A stretch of 53,690 nt of DNA, from contig JAJFVA010000032.1 of assembly GCA_021371995.1 (NCBI GenBank), positions 1-53,690 on the forward strand, read 5' to 3'. The stretch's first letter is position 1; every line of letters starts with the position of its first letter. This document shows positions 42,793-51,923 of the stretch, one piece after another. The position numbers and the translations under genes are program-made. A model generated the notes under the pieces. It was not told where the DNA came from. It saw only the letters and a program-made list of their open reading frames with translations, and did no database searches. The DNA is from Methanoregulaceae archaeon. GTDB lineage: Archaea > Halobacteriota > Methanomicrobia > Methanomicrobiales > Methanospirillaceae.

Positions 42793-43209
42793 ATGGAGAC
42801 GCGGTTTCTGCTGACAATCGGATCGGATATCGCGGAGATCCCGGCGGTTTCAGACCGGCTCTGGGAGGCACTGCAGGCGAACGGTTTTTCTGCCGAGGAG
42901 ATCCTCGACACCCAGCTCGCCGTCGAGGAGGCTATCACCAATGTGATCATCCACGGGTACAAGAGGACGGGCAAACCGATCACGGTATCCTGCTGTATCA
43001 GCCGCAGTCGCGTGGAAGTCCGGGTTGCTGATTCGGCACCACGGTTCGACCCGTTATCGGTCCCGGAGCCGGAACTGGGGGGGGGTATCGAGGAACGCAG
43101 CATTGGGGGACTTGGGGTATATCTCATCCGGAAGGTCATGGATGATGTCTCCTATAGCTACGAGAACGGCCGGAATATCCTGGTCCTGTCAAAACAAAGA
43201 AGGGCATGA
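42793..43209 (+). CDS. RsbW/SpoIIAB-like serine kinase (HATPase)
   Basis: 138 residues. The ATPase motifs are LAVEEAITNVIIHGY (N box, about 42-56), VADSAPRFDP (G1-like, about 78-87) and GGLGVYLIRKVMD (G2-like, about 104-116). This places it with HATPase_c_2 proteins like RsbW, which phosphorylate a STAS antagonist and bind an effector. Start ATG lies two bases after the phosphatase stop, and AGGAG sits in the end of that gene, so the two are translationally coupled. Confidence 0.86.
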   Translation: METRFLLTIGSDIAEIPAVSDRLWEALQANGFSAEEILDTQLAVEEAITNVIIHGYKRTGKPITVSCCISRSRVEVRVADSAPRFDPLSVPEPELGGGIEERSIGGLGVYLIRKVMDDVSYSYENGRNILVLSKQRRA

Positions 43210-43423
43210 GACCGGTCCGGTGATGTTCCGGACAGAGACGGGCATGATCCCGGACGGTAAGTGGAACGGTGGTGTTCCTGGTATCGCGTGAGGGAGCGGA
43301 TGCCGGTGCTGTGAATCACGTTATCATTGTGAAGGTGCTCCCCCGGGATCATCAGATCCATGTGGGAATTACGTTCTATCCGATCAGATCCCCTAAAGTT
43401 CCGCACCGCCACCTTCCCTCCGT

Positions 43424-44731
43424 TCAGATCAGGTACATATTCTCGGCTTCCTCCATCAGCCCGTCCCGGAACTTCGGGTGGGCAAGAGAGATGATCAGGA
43501 GCGCCCGATCCCTCGTGGACCTGCCTTTCAGGCTGACAATCCCGTGCTCGGTGGCAAGGAAATCGGTATCAGCCCGCGGGGTGGTGACCACGGATCCGAT
43601 CGGCAGGCGGGGGACGATGCGGGAGATGGTCCCGCCTTTTGCCGTCGAATAGAACGCGAGGATGGACTTCCCCCCTTTTGAGGCAAACGCCCCTCGCACA
43701 AAATCCAGCTGGCCGCCGGTGCCTGAGAAGGTCGCTCCTTCGAGATACTCGGCGTTTGCCTGCCCCATCAGGTCCACCTCGAGAACCGAGTTGATCGAGA
43801 TCATGGTCTCATTTTTTGCAATGATACCGGGATCGCAGACATAGGAGGCAGGGTAGCTCTCCATGGCCGGGTTGTCGTCCATGAACTCGTACATGGCCTG
43901 CGTCCCGGCTGCGGTGGTAAAGACGTGTTTCCTCGGATGCAGCGTCTTTTTCCTCCCGTTGATCACCCCCGTCTCGATAAGGTCCACCATGCCTTCCGTG
44001 AACAGCTCGGTGTGGAGGCCGAGGTCGGTATGGCCGGAAAGGTACCGGGCGACCGCGTTTGGGAGGTTTCCGACCCCCAGCTGGATCGTCGCGCCGTCCG
44101 GGACCATCCCTGCAATGGCCGGCCCGATGATGTCGTCTTCGGGCTTCCTGTCGGCATTGCGGAGTTCGAGGAGCGGGACGTGGTTCTCGACAATCGCGTC
44201 CACCTCCGAAATATGCAGCTGGGAATCGCCAAAGACACGGGGCATGTTCCGGTTCACCTCTACGATCAGTGTTTTGCAGTGCCGGGCTGCGGTCGAGATA
44301 TAGTCGTTCCCTGTCCCGAAGCTGAAGTAGCCGGCCTTGTCCATGGGCGAGACGGTTGTCATCACGATATCAGCCTCCATGAATTCGGAAACGAGCTTTG
44401 GGATCTGGTGGAGGTAGGAGGGGACAAAGTAGTCCAGCCCGACTTTGACCATATCCCGGTCTGCAGCGCCCACGAACCACGAGTAATTCAGAAGGCAGTC
44501 GCAGAGGTCGGGCATGAGAACCGAACGGGCAGCATGTTCCCGGGGGAGGAACGTGTAGAGCCGGACCCCGTTCAGTGACCCGGCCCGGGCAGCATCGGCA
44601 AAAGCCATGAGCAGCGCCGGCGGTTGGGAAATACTCATCCCGTACACCACGGTAGTCCCGTTCTTCACCAGCCGGATTGCATCCTCCGGGCTGGTCCTCT
44701 TCTTCTCGTATTCCTGGGCACAGGTTGTCAT
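43424..44731 (-). CDS. Acetyl-CoA hydrolase/CoA-transferase family protein
   Basis: About 435 residues from the ATG at 44731, preceded by GAAGGGAGCTGTC; a GTG at 44746 would add five residues. It matches the 4-hydroxybutyrate/acetyl-CoA transferase family: GVGNLPNAVARYL, DLGLHTELFTEGMVDL, INSVLEVDLMGQANAE with the likely catalytic Glu, and SGTGGQLDFVRGA. The enzyme moves CoA between acids or hydrolyses acetyl-CoA. Methanogens use it to recycle CoA or ferment small acids. The exact substrate cannot be told. Confidence 0.86.
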   Translation of the reverse strand: MTTCAQEYEKKRTSPEDAIRLVKNGTTVVYGMSISQPPALLMAFADAARAGSLNGVRLYTFLPREHAARSVLMPDLCDCLLNYSWFVGAADRDMVKVGLDYFVPSYLHQIPKLVSEFMEADIVMTTVSPMDKAGYFSFGTGNDYISTAARHCKTLIVEVNRNMPRVFGDSQLHISEVDAIVENHVPLLELRNADRKPEDDIIGPAIAGMVPDGATIQLGVGNLPNAVARYLSGHTDLGLHTELFTEGMVDLIETGVINGRKKTLHPRKHVFTTAAGTQAMYEFMDDNPAMESYPASYVCDPGIIAKNETMISINSVLEVDLMGQANAEYLEGATFSGTGGQLDFVRGAFASKGGKSILAFYSTAKGGTISRIVPRLPIGSVVTTPRADTDFLATEHGIVSLKGRSTRDRALLIISLAHPKFRDGLMEEAENMYLI

Positions 44732-45189
44732 GACAGCTCCCTTCACCAGTACTCCCGGTTCTGAGATAATATGGATTCGGGCTTCTCCTGGCCGAGATGC
44801 AGCTAAAAATGAAAGACCTCATGAAAAAGCAGCAGGAGATTTTTAGTTTCCCCTGGTAAATTCTGCAGGCACCATGCCCTTCGTGGCTGGGGTTCCGGTC
44901 ATTCCTTATCGATTCCTGCCAGCATCTTATTGACTGGCACCCTGGCGGGTATATCCCCAAACTCTTTTTTTAGGGATACACATGCACTACGAATCCGGCA
45001 TGGTCAGGCAGGTCCATCGGATCTTCATTTTTTCCTTTTCTTAGCGTGCTCATCATGATTCTCCTATCTTCCAGGATTCCTGCTTGTCTGGGATAATCAG
45101 TATTTTGGAATCACCAAAAGTGTTAAAATAACTCATCCATGAATACTGTTGATGCTGAGAGTATCAGCATGGCATATAGGAGGAATGTA
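44732..45189. other. Intergenic region with copy 1 of a 28-bp repeat
   Basis: No gene is seen. It holds an exact 28-bp copy of the 3' end of the secreted-protein gene downstream. The T-run TCATTTTTTCC (near 45024-45034) and TTAAAATAACTC (45123-45134), a promoter-like AT segment, are the other notable parts. Confidence 0.35.
44981..45008 (+). repeat. 28-bp direct repeat, copy 1 (orphan gene tail)
   Basis: Identical to 45969-45996, which encodes the last residues (MHYESGMVR) of the secreted protein. Similarity stops sharply at both ends. It looks like the tail of a lost tandem paralog or a duplication footprint. Confidence 0.85.
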
Positions 45190-45999
45190 ATGAAGAAACT
45201 CGTAATTCTAGTTATCGCGTTGACACTCCTGACAGGGTTTGTCATGGCAGACCGTGGCATCCCGCAGGTTCCCGAGACCCAGGGAATTGTCACCTCCACC
45301 ACTATCGATGCTGTCGGCAACTTCGCATCAGCAAGTGAGATCCAGTGGAGAATCACCACCAACCCCGGGGGGCTGCCGGAAGTACCGGAGCTTTTAATGC
45401 AGTCTGAGATCTATGAGTCGACCTATCAGGAAGACACGGCTAGCAACGGGAACGGCCTGATCCTCTACGACAAGGAACTTGACGTTGAGACCAGCAACCA
45501 GATCTCCGGGCAGTGGAACATCGAAGCCACCAAGGAACTCGCATTTGTCGGCATTGATGGTGCCCGGGTCACTTCGTCCGATGTCATCTTCGTTGACGGC
45601 GCAGGCCAGGTTGACGCAACCTCTGAGAGCGTTATCTGTCCGTTTGCATCCGATGTAACGAACAAATTCCCGGCATACTGCAACCGGGCAGAAGCGGGAA
45701 GCACTATCGACATGACGGTGGCAAACGTAAGGACCACCTCAACGGACCGGTTCGTGATGTCCTCTGGTGACCACCCGGTCGAGCTCAACCATGACATCCT
45801 TGTCACTGAACTCATTGAGGATCTGCCGTCCATGGGGACCGCTTCCGCATACATGGAGGTCCTGATCCAGGAAGGCAGTGCATTAGGAGCAGAGGCTGAA
45901 CTGATGGAGCGGATCGAGTTCTCTGAAGAGACCACGGTCAGCGGTGACATCACCACCTTCGAGAAACTCATGCACTACGAATCCGGCATGGTCAGGTAA
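45190..45999 (+). CDS. Secreted protein of unknown function
   Basis: 269 residues from the ATG at 45190, right after AGGAGGAATGTA. A signal peptide (MKKLVILVIALTLLTGFVMA) directs export. The mature protein is beta-rich, acidic, and rich in Thr, Ser, Asp and Glu, with only two cysteines (VICPF, AYCNR). Its pattern, with regular DGAGQVDATSES-like turns, resembles extracellular surface proteins of Methanomicrobia; no domain was recognised. The last nine codons are repeated upstream as an orphan copy. It is convergent with the TrmB regulator gene. Confidence 0.75.
   Translation: MKKLVILVIALTLLTGFVMADRGIPQVPETQGIVTSTTIDAVGNFASASEIQWRITTNPGGLPEVPELLMQSEIYESTYQEDTASNGNGLILYDKELDVETSNQISGQWNIEATKELAFVGIDGARVTSSDVIFVDGAGQVDATSESVICPFASDVTNKFPAYCNRAEAGSTIDMTVANVRTTSTDRFVMSSGDHPVELNHDILVTELIEDLPSMGTASAYMEVLIQEGSALGAEAELMERIEFSEETTVSGDITTFEKLMHYESGMVR
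45969..45996 (+). repeat. 28-bp direct repeat, copy 2 (gene 3' end)
   Basis: The gene-resident copy, ending one base before the TAA stop of the secreted protein. See the copy at 44981-45008. Confidence 0.85.
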
Positions 46000-46010
46000 C
46001 TACGAACAAA

Positions 46011-46036
46011 GGAGGATACCATCCTCCACCCTTTTT
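46011..46036. terminator. Hairpin plus T-run between convergent genes
   Basis: GGAGGAT-ACC-ATCCTCC forms a 7-bp stem followed by ACCCTTTTTA, twelve bases after the secreted protein stop. It fits a terminator for the plus strand. Confidence 0.6.
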
Positions 46037-46094
46037 ATGGTGCGAAAAAGATTATCCGGGCGTGCTGGCGGTAAGGCGCGACGTATGCCGGGAT

Positions 46095-46967
46095 TTATTT
46101 TTCGTCACGTTGAATGAACCGATTCCAGAACAGCTGATTGAGCATTTTCATCTGGATGACTGCCCCCTTGTTCCGGGTATTCAGGACCGACGCACCTTTG
46201 CTGAAAAACGCTGAACTCATAAGGAGTTCCTCGTCATCCACGTTCAGTTCCAGTATATTCTCGAAATTGAGGAATTTCCAGGCCTCTTCGAATTCAGCGA
46301 GGGTAACACCTGGAGGGGGGGAGCTGAGACTCTCCAGGGGGATGATGTGGATTTCTGCACGTGGTCCTGAGAATTTTTTCCGCATTTTTTCTTCAGTACC
46401 AGGGGATGAAGATAAGATGGTCAGGTGCAGGGGAATATTCCGAACAGGTACATTCTCCAGGAACCGGACGTACCGATCTCCAATGATGCACGAGATATGG
46501 TGTTTCGCCTTTCTGAAGAGTTCCCTGATCTTATATTCAATATTCGCATCGCCGTAAATTGTCCAGAGGGTATCTTCGGTATCGGTTCGCACTTTTTCCT
46601 GTTCGAGCTTTTTTAATTCCGACAGGGCCTGTTCTGACGCTTTTTCATGTTCTCCCATCAGGATGGAAACCGCCATCTCCGGGGATATCGCACGGTATCG
46701 TGCGGGCTTGGATTTTTGTTGTACGGCAAGTCCCTGTCCGGCCAGGTTCCCGAGCGCTTTGTACACGCTTGGCTTTGAGAGAGCAAGGTACTCGACAATC
46801 TCTTTTGCCTCTGCGTGATCAAACAGGACAAGGGTAGCGTACACCCTCGCCTCGTCATTCGTCAGTCCGAGTGTATTGAGTGACGAGATGAGTGCTGGGG
46901 GAATGAGGTCCATACCAGTCATTCCATACCTGCTGTTAAATTGTTTTTTACCGGAAATCTGTATCAT
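46095..46967 (-). CDS. TrmB-family transcription regulator
   Basis: 290 residues from the ATG at 46967, preceded by GAGGAGTTC. The N-terminal winged helix has LGLTNDEARVYATLVLFDHAEAKEIVEYLALSKPSVYKALGNLAGQGL (about 33-80), with a coiled linker (about 100-125, EKASEQALSELKKLEQEKV). A C-terminal ligand-like domain follows with GDANIEYKIRELFRKAKHHISCIIGD. TrmB proteins sense sugars or other ligands and control transport or metabolic genes. It is divergent from the COG1361-RND pair; the intergenic region carries a palindromic operator candidate. Confidence 0.87.
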   Translation of the reverse strand: MIQISGKKQFNSRYGMTGMDLIPPALISSLNTLGLTNDEARVYATLVLFDHAEAKEIVEYLALSKPSVYKALGNLAGQGLAVQQKSKPARYRAISPEMAVSILMGEHEKASEQALSELKKLEQEKVRTDTEDTLWTIYGDANIEYKIRELFRKAKHHISCIIGDRYVRFLENVPVRNIPLHLTILSSSPGTEEKMRKKFSGPRAEIHIIPLESLSSPPPGVTLAEFEEAWKFLNFENILELNVDDEELLMSSAFFSKGASVLNTRNKGAVIQMKMLNQLFWNRFIQRDEK

Positions 46968-47057
46968 GAACTCCTCACATCGAACAGGTTCGGGGTATTG
47001 TGAAGTAATATTAGTTGTTCAAATATTTACTACTTTTTTAGTTATCTTTTTATGGTT

Positions 47058-47071
47058 CAAAGTCGACTTTG
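47058..47071. promoter_or_regulatory. 14-bp palindrome, candidate TrmB operator
   Basis: CAAAGTCGACTTTG is a perfect palindrome in the 147-base gap between the trmB-like gene and the COG1361 gene. A TATA-like run TTATCTTTTTATGG (47042-47055) adjoins it. A TACTAC/GTAGTA inverted pair (47029-47034 and about 47083-47088) brackets it. Confidence 0.5.
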
Positions 47072-47114
47072 TTGGAACAATTGTAGTACCAATACTGCAA
47101 ACAAGGAGCCAAAA

Positions 47115-48491
47115 ATGTTCAGAACGAAGAGAATATCCGGACCGCATCACCTGACGGTTCTCGCAAAAAGTGCAGGTTCAGGGTCACTATTGAGCCGTTT
47201 ATGTTTCGGGCTGCTCATTTCCATCGTACTTGCATGTCTTATTATTCCCCCGGTAAGCGCCGGTGAACGGTACATGACAGGTTCCCCTGAACTGACTGCT
47301 GCCGTATCGGGGACCAATGAATTCAGCCCCGGAGATGATACAGTCATCACCGTCCAGCTCCAGAACGAGGGTCTCAATGAACTGAAATTCGTTTCATCCA
47401 GCATCATCAGTCGGGACGATCAGCCGAATACCGCGAAGTTGATCACAATAACGCTCGATCCGGGGGATTCTCCGCTCATCATCAAGAGCGATCCGCAGAT
47501 GATTGGGGATCTCAAGGGTGGGACCAGCACTCTTGTGAAATTCGATGTGAAGATCCCGAAGAATGCAACCGCCGGCACCTATGATCTCCCCCTGAATATC
47601 AAGTATACCTACCTGTGGATGGCCGAGCAGATCGGGACCGACAGTATCCAGTATATGTACCGGGAGATGAACGAGACCCTTACGCTTCCTGTCAATATCA
47701 AGCCGGTGCTGCAGTTCTCGCTCCTCTCATCTGATACAAAACATCTGAATGCAGGGACGGAAGGGTACCTGACGCTCGTGATACAGAATACCGGGCAGGA
47801 AGACGGGAAGAAGGCGATCGTAAAGATCGGCCGGAACGACAACAGCATGGTCATCCCGACCGATGCCAGCGCCTATATCGGGGACTTCCCTGTCGGGTCC
47901 GAGATCACGTCCGTATTCAAGATCTCGGTGAGCAGGGATGCCGAGAACAAAACGTATCCCCTCGATGTGTACATAAATTATGAGAATTACGAGGGAGATA
48001 TCGTTGATACTGACCGGACGACTATCGGGATTCCTGTCGGAGAGAAGGCTGATTTCACTGTCATCTCGGAGCCGATCGAACTTTCGGCCGGCCAGAAGAA
48101 AGTCGTCACCGTAAAGTACCAGAACACCGGCGGTGCAACGGTCTACAGCGCCCAGGCCCGGATCAGTGCCGTCGACCCGTTCACCAGCGATGATGATACG
48201 GCATTCCTCGGGACCTTTGCACCAAGCGAGATAAAGGAGGCAACCTTCGAGATCTCTGTCGACAGTTCTGCGACAGAGAAGGAATACGGACTGGATTCCG
48301 AGGTACGGTACAGGGATGCCCTGGACAACAGCATCATTTCAGACCCGATAAAGGTCCGGGTCGAAGTGGTCGAACAATCCCATGCCGTTGCCTACCTCCT
48401 GGTCGGCATCCTTATCGTGGGGATCATCGGCGGAGGGTATCACTACTACCGGCGCCGCCGGAATGAAAGCGGGGAAGTGAAATCCGGATAA
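47115..48491 (+). CDS. COG1361-type S-layer-domain/NEW3 surface protein
   Basis: 458 residues from the ATG at 47115, preceded by AAGGAGCC; the frame to 47052 contains the operator and is discarded. A signal/anchor helix (residues about 28-52) is followed by repeated beta-sandwich domains typical of COG1361 (ELTAAVSGTNEFSPGDDTVITVQLQNEGLNELKF; SAGQKKVVTVKYQNTGGATVYSAQARI). It ends in a C-terminal helix (AVAYLLVGILIVGIIGGGYHYYRRRR) that anchors the protein. COG1361 proteins often accompany archaeal RND pumps, as here, where the pump gene lies 73 bases downstream. Confidence 0.85.
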   Translation: MFRTKRISGPHHLTVLAKSAGSGSLLSRLCFGLLISIVLACLIIPPVSAGERYMTGSPELTAAVSGTNEFSPGDDTVITVQLQNEGLNELKFVSSSIISRDDQPNTAKLITITLDPGDSPLIIKSDPQMIGDLKGGTSTLVKFDVKIPKNATAGTYDLPLNIKYTYLWMAEQIGTDSIQYMYREMNETLTLPVNIKPVLQFSLLSSDTKHLNAGTEGYLTLVIQNTGQEDGKKAIVKIGRNDNSMVIPTDASAYIGDFPVGSEITSVFKISVSRDAENKTYPLDVYINYENYEGDIVDTDRTTIGIPVGEKADFTVISEPIELSAGQKKVVTVKYQNTGGATVYSAQARISAVDPFTSDDDTAFLGTFAPSEIKEATFEISVDSSATEKEYGLDSEVRYRDALDNSIISDPIKVRVEVVEQSHAVAYLLVGILIVGIIGGGYHYYRRRRNESGEVKSG

Positions 48492-48564
48492 CCCTCCCCG
48501 TCACTGGAGGAGTTTTATCTGTCGTATCGACCGATGACACACCATACCTGACAAAAAGATCCCC

Positions 48565-50892
48565 ATGATTGAAAAACTCTTTGAAGGCATCGCCCGGACC
48601 ATCAACAAGAGACCGCTCCTCGTAGCTGTGCTGGTGTTAGCCATATTCTCTGTGGCTGTCTTCGGGATGACACAGCTCTCCATGGAGAGCGGATGGAAGA
48701 CCTACCTGGATGAGTCTTCTGAAAAGGGAATCATTTATGCTGAATATATCGATAATTTCCAGCCCGATTCGACCATCATCCTCATCGTTGAGACGAGCGA
48801 CCCTCTGGACCCTTCGATCCTCTCGTTTATCGATGAACTCGAGACAGATATCCGGCAGCAGGAGAATATAAAAGGGACGCTGAGCATTGTCGAAGTCCTC
48901 AAAAGCGCCCATGGAGGGACGCTCCCCACCTCCAGGGCAGAGATCGATCAGATTGTCGGGGCGCTTCCCTCCGCCACACGCGAGCTTGTCACCCCTTCCA
49001 ACAGTCTTACTCTTGTCCAGGTCCAGCTCGAGGAGAGCGTGTCCGAGGACGTCCAGCGATCGGCACTGGACAACGTGGTATCGCTCGTGGAAAGCACGGA
49101 AAGGCCCCCGGGAGTGACCGTAGAATTCTCCGGGACGCCGGCGTTTATGCAGCAGATGGAGCAGGGGCTTGAAAGCAACATGGGGATCCTGATCGGGGGT
49201 GCCATGCTCCTCATGGTCCTCGCGATGGGGATCCTCTTTGCCTATGTCAGGTACCGGTTCATGCCGGTCCTGCTCGTCGGAATCGGGCTGGTGACCTCCC
49301 TTGGGCTGATGGGGCTTGCCGGTATCGGGCTGAACATGGCAGTGATCGGGGCGTTCCCGGTCCTTATCGGGCTTGGCATCGATTACGCGATCCAGTTCCA
49401 TGCCCGGTTTGACGAGGAAGCCAGGAAGGGGTCGCTTGAGGACGCTGTGTTCACGACGGTAACAAAGACCGGCCCCGCGGTCCTTTATGCGATGCTTGCC
49501 ACCTGCATGGGATTTGTGGCCATGTTTGTCTCGGATATCCCCATGATCCGGTCGTTTGGCCTCGTTGCCATTATCGGCATCTTCACCTCGTACTGGGTGT
49601 CCTGTATCGGGGTGCCCACCCTCTGCCTCCTGCTGAAATACAAGCCCAAACAGCCAAAAACAGAGACGTGTTACGCGGTTGGTAGCGATGCCTGCGATTA
49701 CGTCATGGACAACCAGAAAAACGGAAACGGGAAGAAAAGATCCTTTTCATATGGGAAGTTACTCACTGATACCTCGGTAAAGATTGCAAAAAACCCTCTT
49801 CCCCTCCTGCTGGTTCTCGGATGCATCGCAGTCATCGGGTTTGCAATCGACCCCTTCATCCCGGTCCAGACAAACGAGAACTCGTTTGTCCCCGGCGACA
49901 TGCCTGCAAAGATCAATATTGACAAGGTTACGCGTATCATCGGTTCGACAAGCACGGCTGATTTTTATATCAGGGGGTATGGAACAGACCTCGAAACTGT
50001 CCGGTGGATCGAAACGTTCCAGGAGTACGAACTCTCCCACCATAACGAACTGACCGGTGCAGGCAGTATTGTCACCACCATCCTGTCATATAACGGCGGG
50101 GTTATGCCGGAGACGCAGGCAGAGCTCGATGAAGTGCTCTCTAACATCCCTGAAGCAACCAGGGAGGAGTACCTTGGCGGTTCGCTGAGCGGTGTGGTGA
50201 AATTCAGCACCGTTGACCTTGAAATGACCCAGAGAAACTCCCTGAAGCGGCAGATGATCGATGATATCGCATTCCTCGAGCCTCCGGCCGGGATCAGTGT
50301 GGCTCCAATTGGCAGTTTTGATCTGTACACCCTGCTGTTATCCTCGCTTGCAGATTCCAAGGAGGCCATGACCTATCTCGGGTTCATCTTCGTATTCATT
50401 TTCCTGGTCCTTGTCTATCGTCATCTCCATGCAGTAACCCCTATGATCCCGATCATTTTTATCGTCGGGTGGAATGCTGTGGCAATGTATCTTTTAGGGA
50501 TCACCTATACGCCGCTGACCGCCACGCTCGGGTCGATGACAATAGGCGTCGCGGCGGAGTATACCATCCTTGTGATGGAGCGGTATGCAGAGGAGAAGGA
50601 ACGCCTGCATGACAATCTCGCCGCAATCAGGGAGAGTGTCCACAAGATCGGGACGGCAATCACTGTCTCGGGTCTTGCAACCTTCTGCGGGTTCTCGGCG
50701 CTCTGTCTCTCAACGTTCCCGATTGTCAGCAATTTTGGGTATACCACCCTGATTGCTGTCGGCTTCTCGCTCATCGGGGCGATCGTTGTCATGCCTGCGG
50801 TGCTGTCGGTCATGGGGAGGTTTGAAAAGCCCGTATCCCGGAAAGAAGGGACGATCATCCCTTCAGCAAAAGAGGAGAGTAAAACGGTCTGA
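48565..50892 (+). CDS. RND-superfamily (HAE3/MMPL) exporter
   Basis: 775 residues with two symmetrical halves. Each starts with one transmembrane helix, then a large extracellular loop, then five helices. The first half has RPLLVAVLVLAIFSVAVFGM and GVTVEFSGTPAFMQQMEQGLESN. The second carries PTDFYIRGYGTD-like and GISVAPIGSFDLYTLLLSSLADSKE. RND motif GIGIDYAIQFHARFDEE (about 271-288) and the paired GVAAEYTILVMERYAEEKE (about 656-674) are present. It exports hydrophobic or lipid-like compounds across the archaeal membrane. With the COG1361 protein it forms a TrmB-regulated unit. Confidence 0.9.
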   Translation: MIEKLFEGIARTINKRPLLVAVLVLAIFSVAVFGMTQLSMESGWKTYLDESSEKGIIYAEYIDNFQPDSTIILIVETSDPLDPSILSFIDELETDIRQQENIKGTLSIVEVLKSAHGGTLPTSRAEIDQIVGALPSATRELVTPSNSLTLVQVQLEESVSEDVQRSALDNVVSLVESTERPPGVTVEFSGTPAFMQQMEQGLESNMGILIGGAMLLMVLAMGILFAYVRYRFMPVLLVGIGLVTSLGLMGLAGIGLNMAVIGAFPVLIGLGIDYAIQFHARFDEEARKGSLEDAVFTTVTKTGPAVLYAMLATCMGFVAMFVSDIPMIRSFGLVAIIGIFTSYWVSCIGVPTLCLLLKYKPKQPKTETCYAVGSDACDYVMDNQKNGNGKKRSFSYGKLLTDTSVKIAKNPLPLLLVLGCIAVIGFAIDPFIPVQTNENSFVPGDMPAKINIDKVTRIIGSTSTADFYIRGYGTDLETVRWIETFQEYELSHHNELTGAGSIVTTILSYNGGVMPETQAELDEVLSNIPEATREEYLGGSLSGVVKFSTVDLEMTQRNSLKRQMIDDIAFLEPPAGISVAPIGSFDLYTLLLSSLADSKEAMTYLGFIFVFIFLVLVYRHLHAVTPMIPIIFIVGWNAVAMYLLGITYTPLTATLGSMTIGVAAEYTILVMERYAEEKERLHDNLAAIRESVHKIGTAITVSGLATFCGFSALCLSTFPIVSNFGYTTLIAVGFSLIGAIVVMPAVLSVMGRFEKPVSRKEGTIIPSAKEESKTV

Positions 50893-51091
50893 TACGGATG
50901 ACGAACAATTTCCCGGGACAGCCTGCTAAGGGTTAACGAGGGAAGTCCATCACCGGTAAAAGGGTATGGCCCTGCCAAGCGGTCCTATCCACGGGGAGAT
51001 CATCCCGGAGGAAAGGGACTGCGCGAAATAAACCTCCGACAGGCATCATCCCCCATTACTTTTATTTACCCGTATATCGATTCCGCTCATC

Positions 51092-51382
51092 ATGTCACTC
51101 TTTATTGTCCTTGGGAAACTGACCGATAAGGCCATAGAAAAGATGAGGGAAGCAAAACAACGGGATGAGAAGGCAGAACAGATCATACAATCAGCAGGGG
51201 GGAGATTCATCGCCCATTACTATACCTTTGGCCGTTACGACTTCGTGGCAGTCATTGAATTACCGTCAGCTGAAATTCTTGCCAGGGTAATTATCCAGAT
51301 TGGCCAGTGGGGGACCGTCACTACCGAAACCATGACAGCCCTTCTTCCGGAACAGATGTATAAAATGGCAACCGGAACGTAA
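51092..51382 (+). CDS. GYD-domain protein
   Basis: 96 residues. It carries the GYD family features: FIVLGKLTDKAIEKMREAKQR near the start, GRFIAHYYTFGRYDFVAVIELPS (about 46-68) with the G-x-Y-D motif written GRYD, and ILARVIIQIGQWGTVTTETM. GYD proteins are dimeric alpha/beta-barrel-like small proteins of unknown role. TTTTATTTA (51060-51068) is a TATA box placed for a leaderless start at 51092. Confidence 0.83.
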   Translation: MSLFIVLGKLTDKAIEKMREAKQRDEKAEQIIQSAGGRFIAHYYTFGRYDFVAVIELPSAEILARVIIQIGQWGTVTTETMTALLPEQMYKMATGT

Positions 51383-51597
51383 CATGGAGTCCGGGCCACT
51401 TCGGTCACTTTTTCCGGGGATGTCAGTGCCACTGGTGCCACAACCCCCGGGTCCTGCCGAGGCCACCGCCCGGTGCTAATAAGGGAATCCTGATGCTCGC
51501 TGTCCTTTGTCATCCTGCAACAGCGTGACAGGGGTCTGCCAATGGAAGCAGGGTTTTCGTATGATTCGACTCGCTAAAAAATCGAAATAAAAAAAGA

Positions 51598-51625
51598 CCA
51601 GGAATGAATCCTGGCGGGTGTTTTT
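51598..51625. terminator. Hairpin with flanking A and T runs
   Basis: CCAGGA-ATGAA-TCCTGG has a 6-bp stem, an A-run before it and GTGTTTTT after it, giving a bidirectional terminator shape. No confident gene ends close by. Confidence 0.45.
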
Positions 51626-51761
51626 CAGGGTGGTGGAATCGTGCTTGCAGGGCGTTTGAAATGAAACTGAAATGTGCCCCGCTACACGTCATTGGTCTTA
51701 TTCCGGTGGCCGGTGAGGGTCAGTAACGGCCGCTCATGAATCGTGGGTAATGGGGATTTTT

Positions 51762-51860
51762 TCAGTGATAGGGGACCGACCGCCCCGTTCTCCAGAGCAT
51801 CCCCTGCAACAGGAGCCCGATCGCTACGGTGGAAAGGATAGTTGCGTGGCGGCGGGCCAT
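51762..51860 (-). CDS. Possible 32-residue membrane peptide
   Basis: From ATG 51860 to TGA 51762 the minus strand encodes a basic N-terminus (MARRHA), a short hydrophobic segment and a basic end. AGGAAAGGACTC gives a possible ribosome binding site. It has no homologous features that I recognise and may be chance. Confidence 0.25.
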   Translation of the reverse strand: MARRHATILSTVAIGLLLQGMLWRTGRSVPYH

Positions 51861-51923
51861 GAGTCCTTTCCTGTAAGATACTGCCCTGGTATCCTGCCCG
51901 GCTGAAGTATCAGCAAAAAAAAG

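Larger units (their letters stand above)
51383..51923. other. Intergenic region
   Basis: About 540 bases with no confident gene. A small minus-strand frame (51762-51860, 32 residues, MARRHATILSTVAIGLL with one hydrophobic helix) has an AGGAAAGGACTC before its ATG; I rate this low. A hairpin with T-run lies at 51598-51625. Confidence 0.3.

Noticed and set aside
42777-43139. 120-codon minus-strand frame
   Set aside because: Antisense of the RsbW-like kinase with Ser/Arg bias.
47052-47114. N-terminal extension of the COG1361 protein
   Set aside because: It would put the operator palindrome inside the coding region; ATG at 47115 has a good ribosome binding site and starts directly before the signal peptide.
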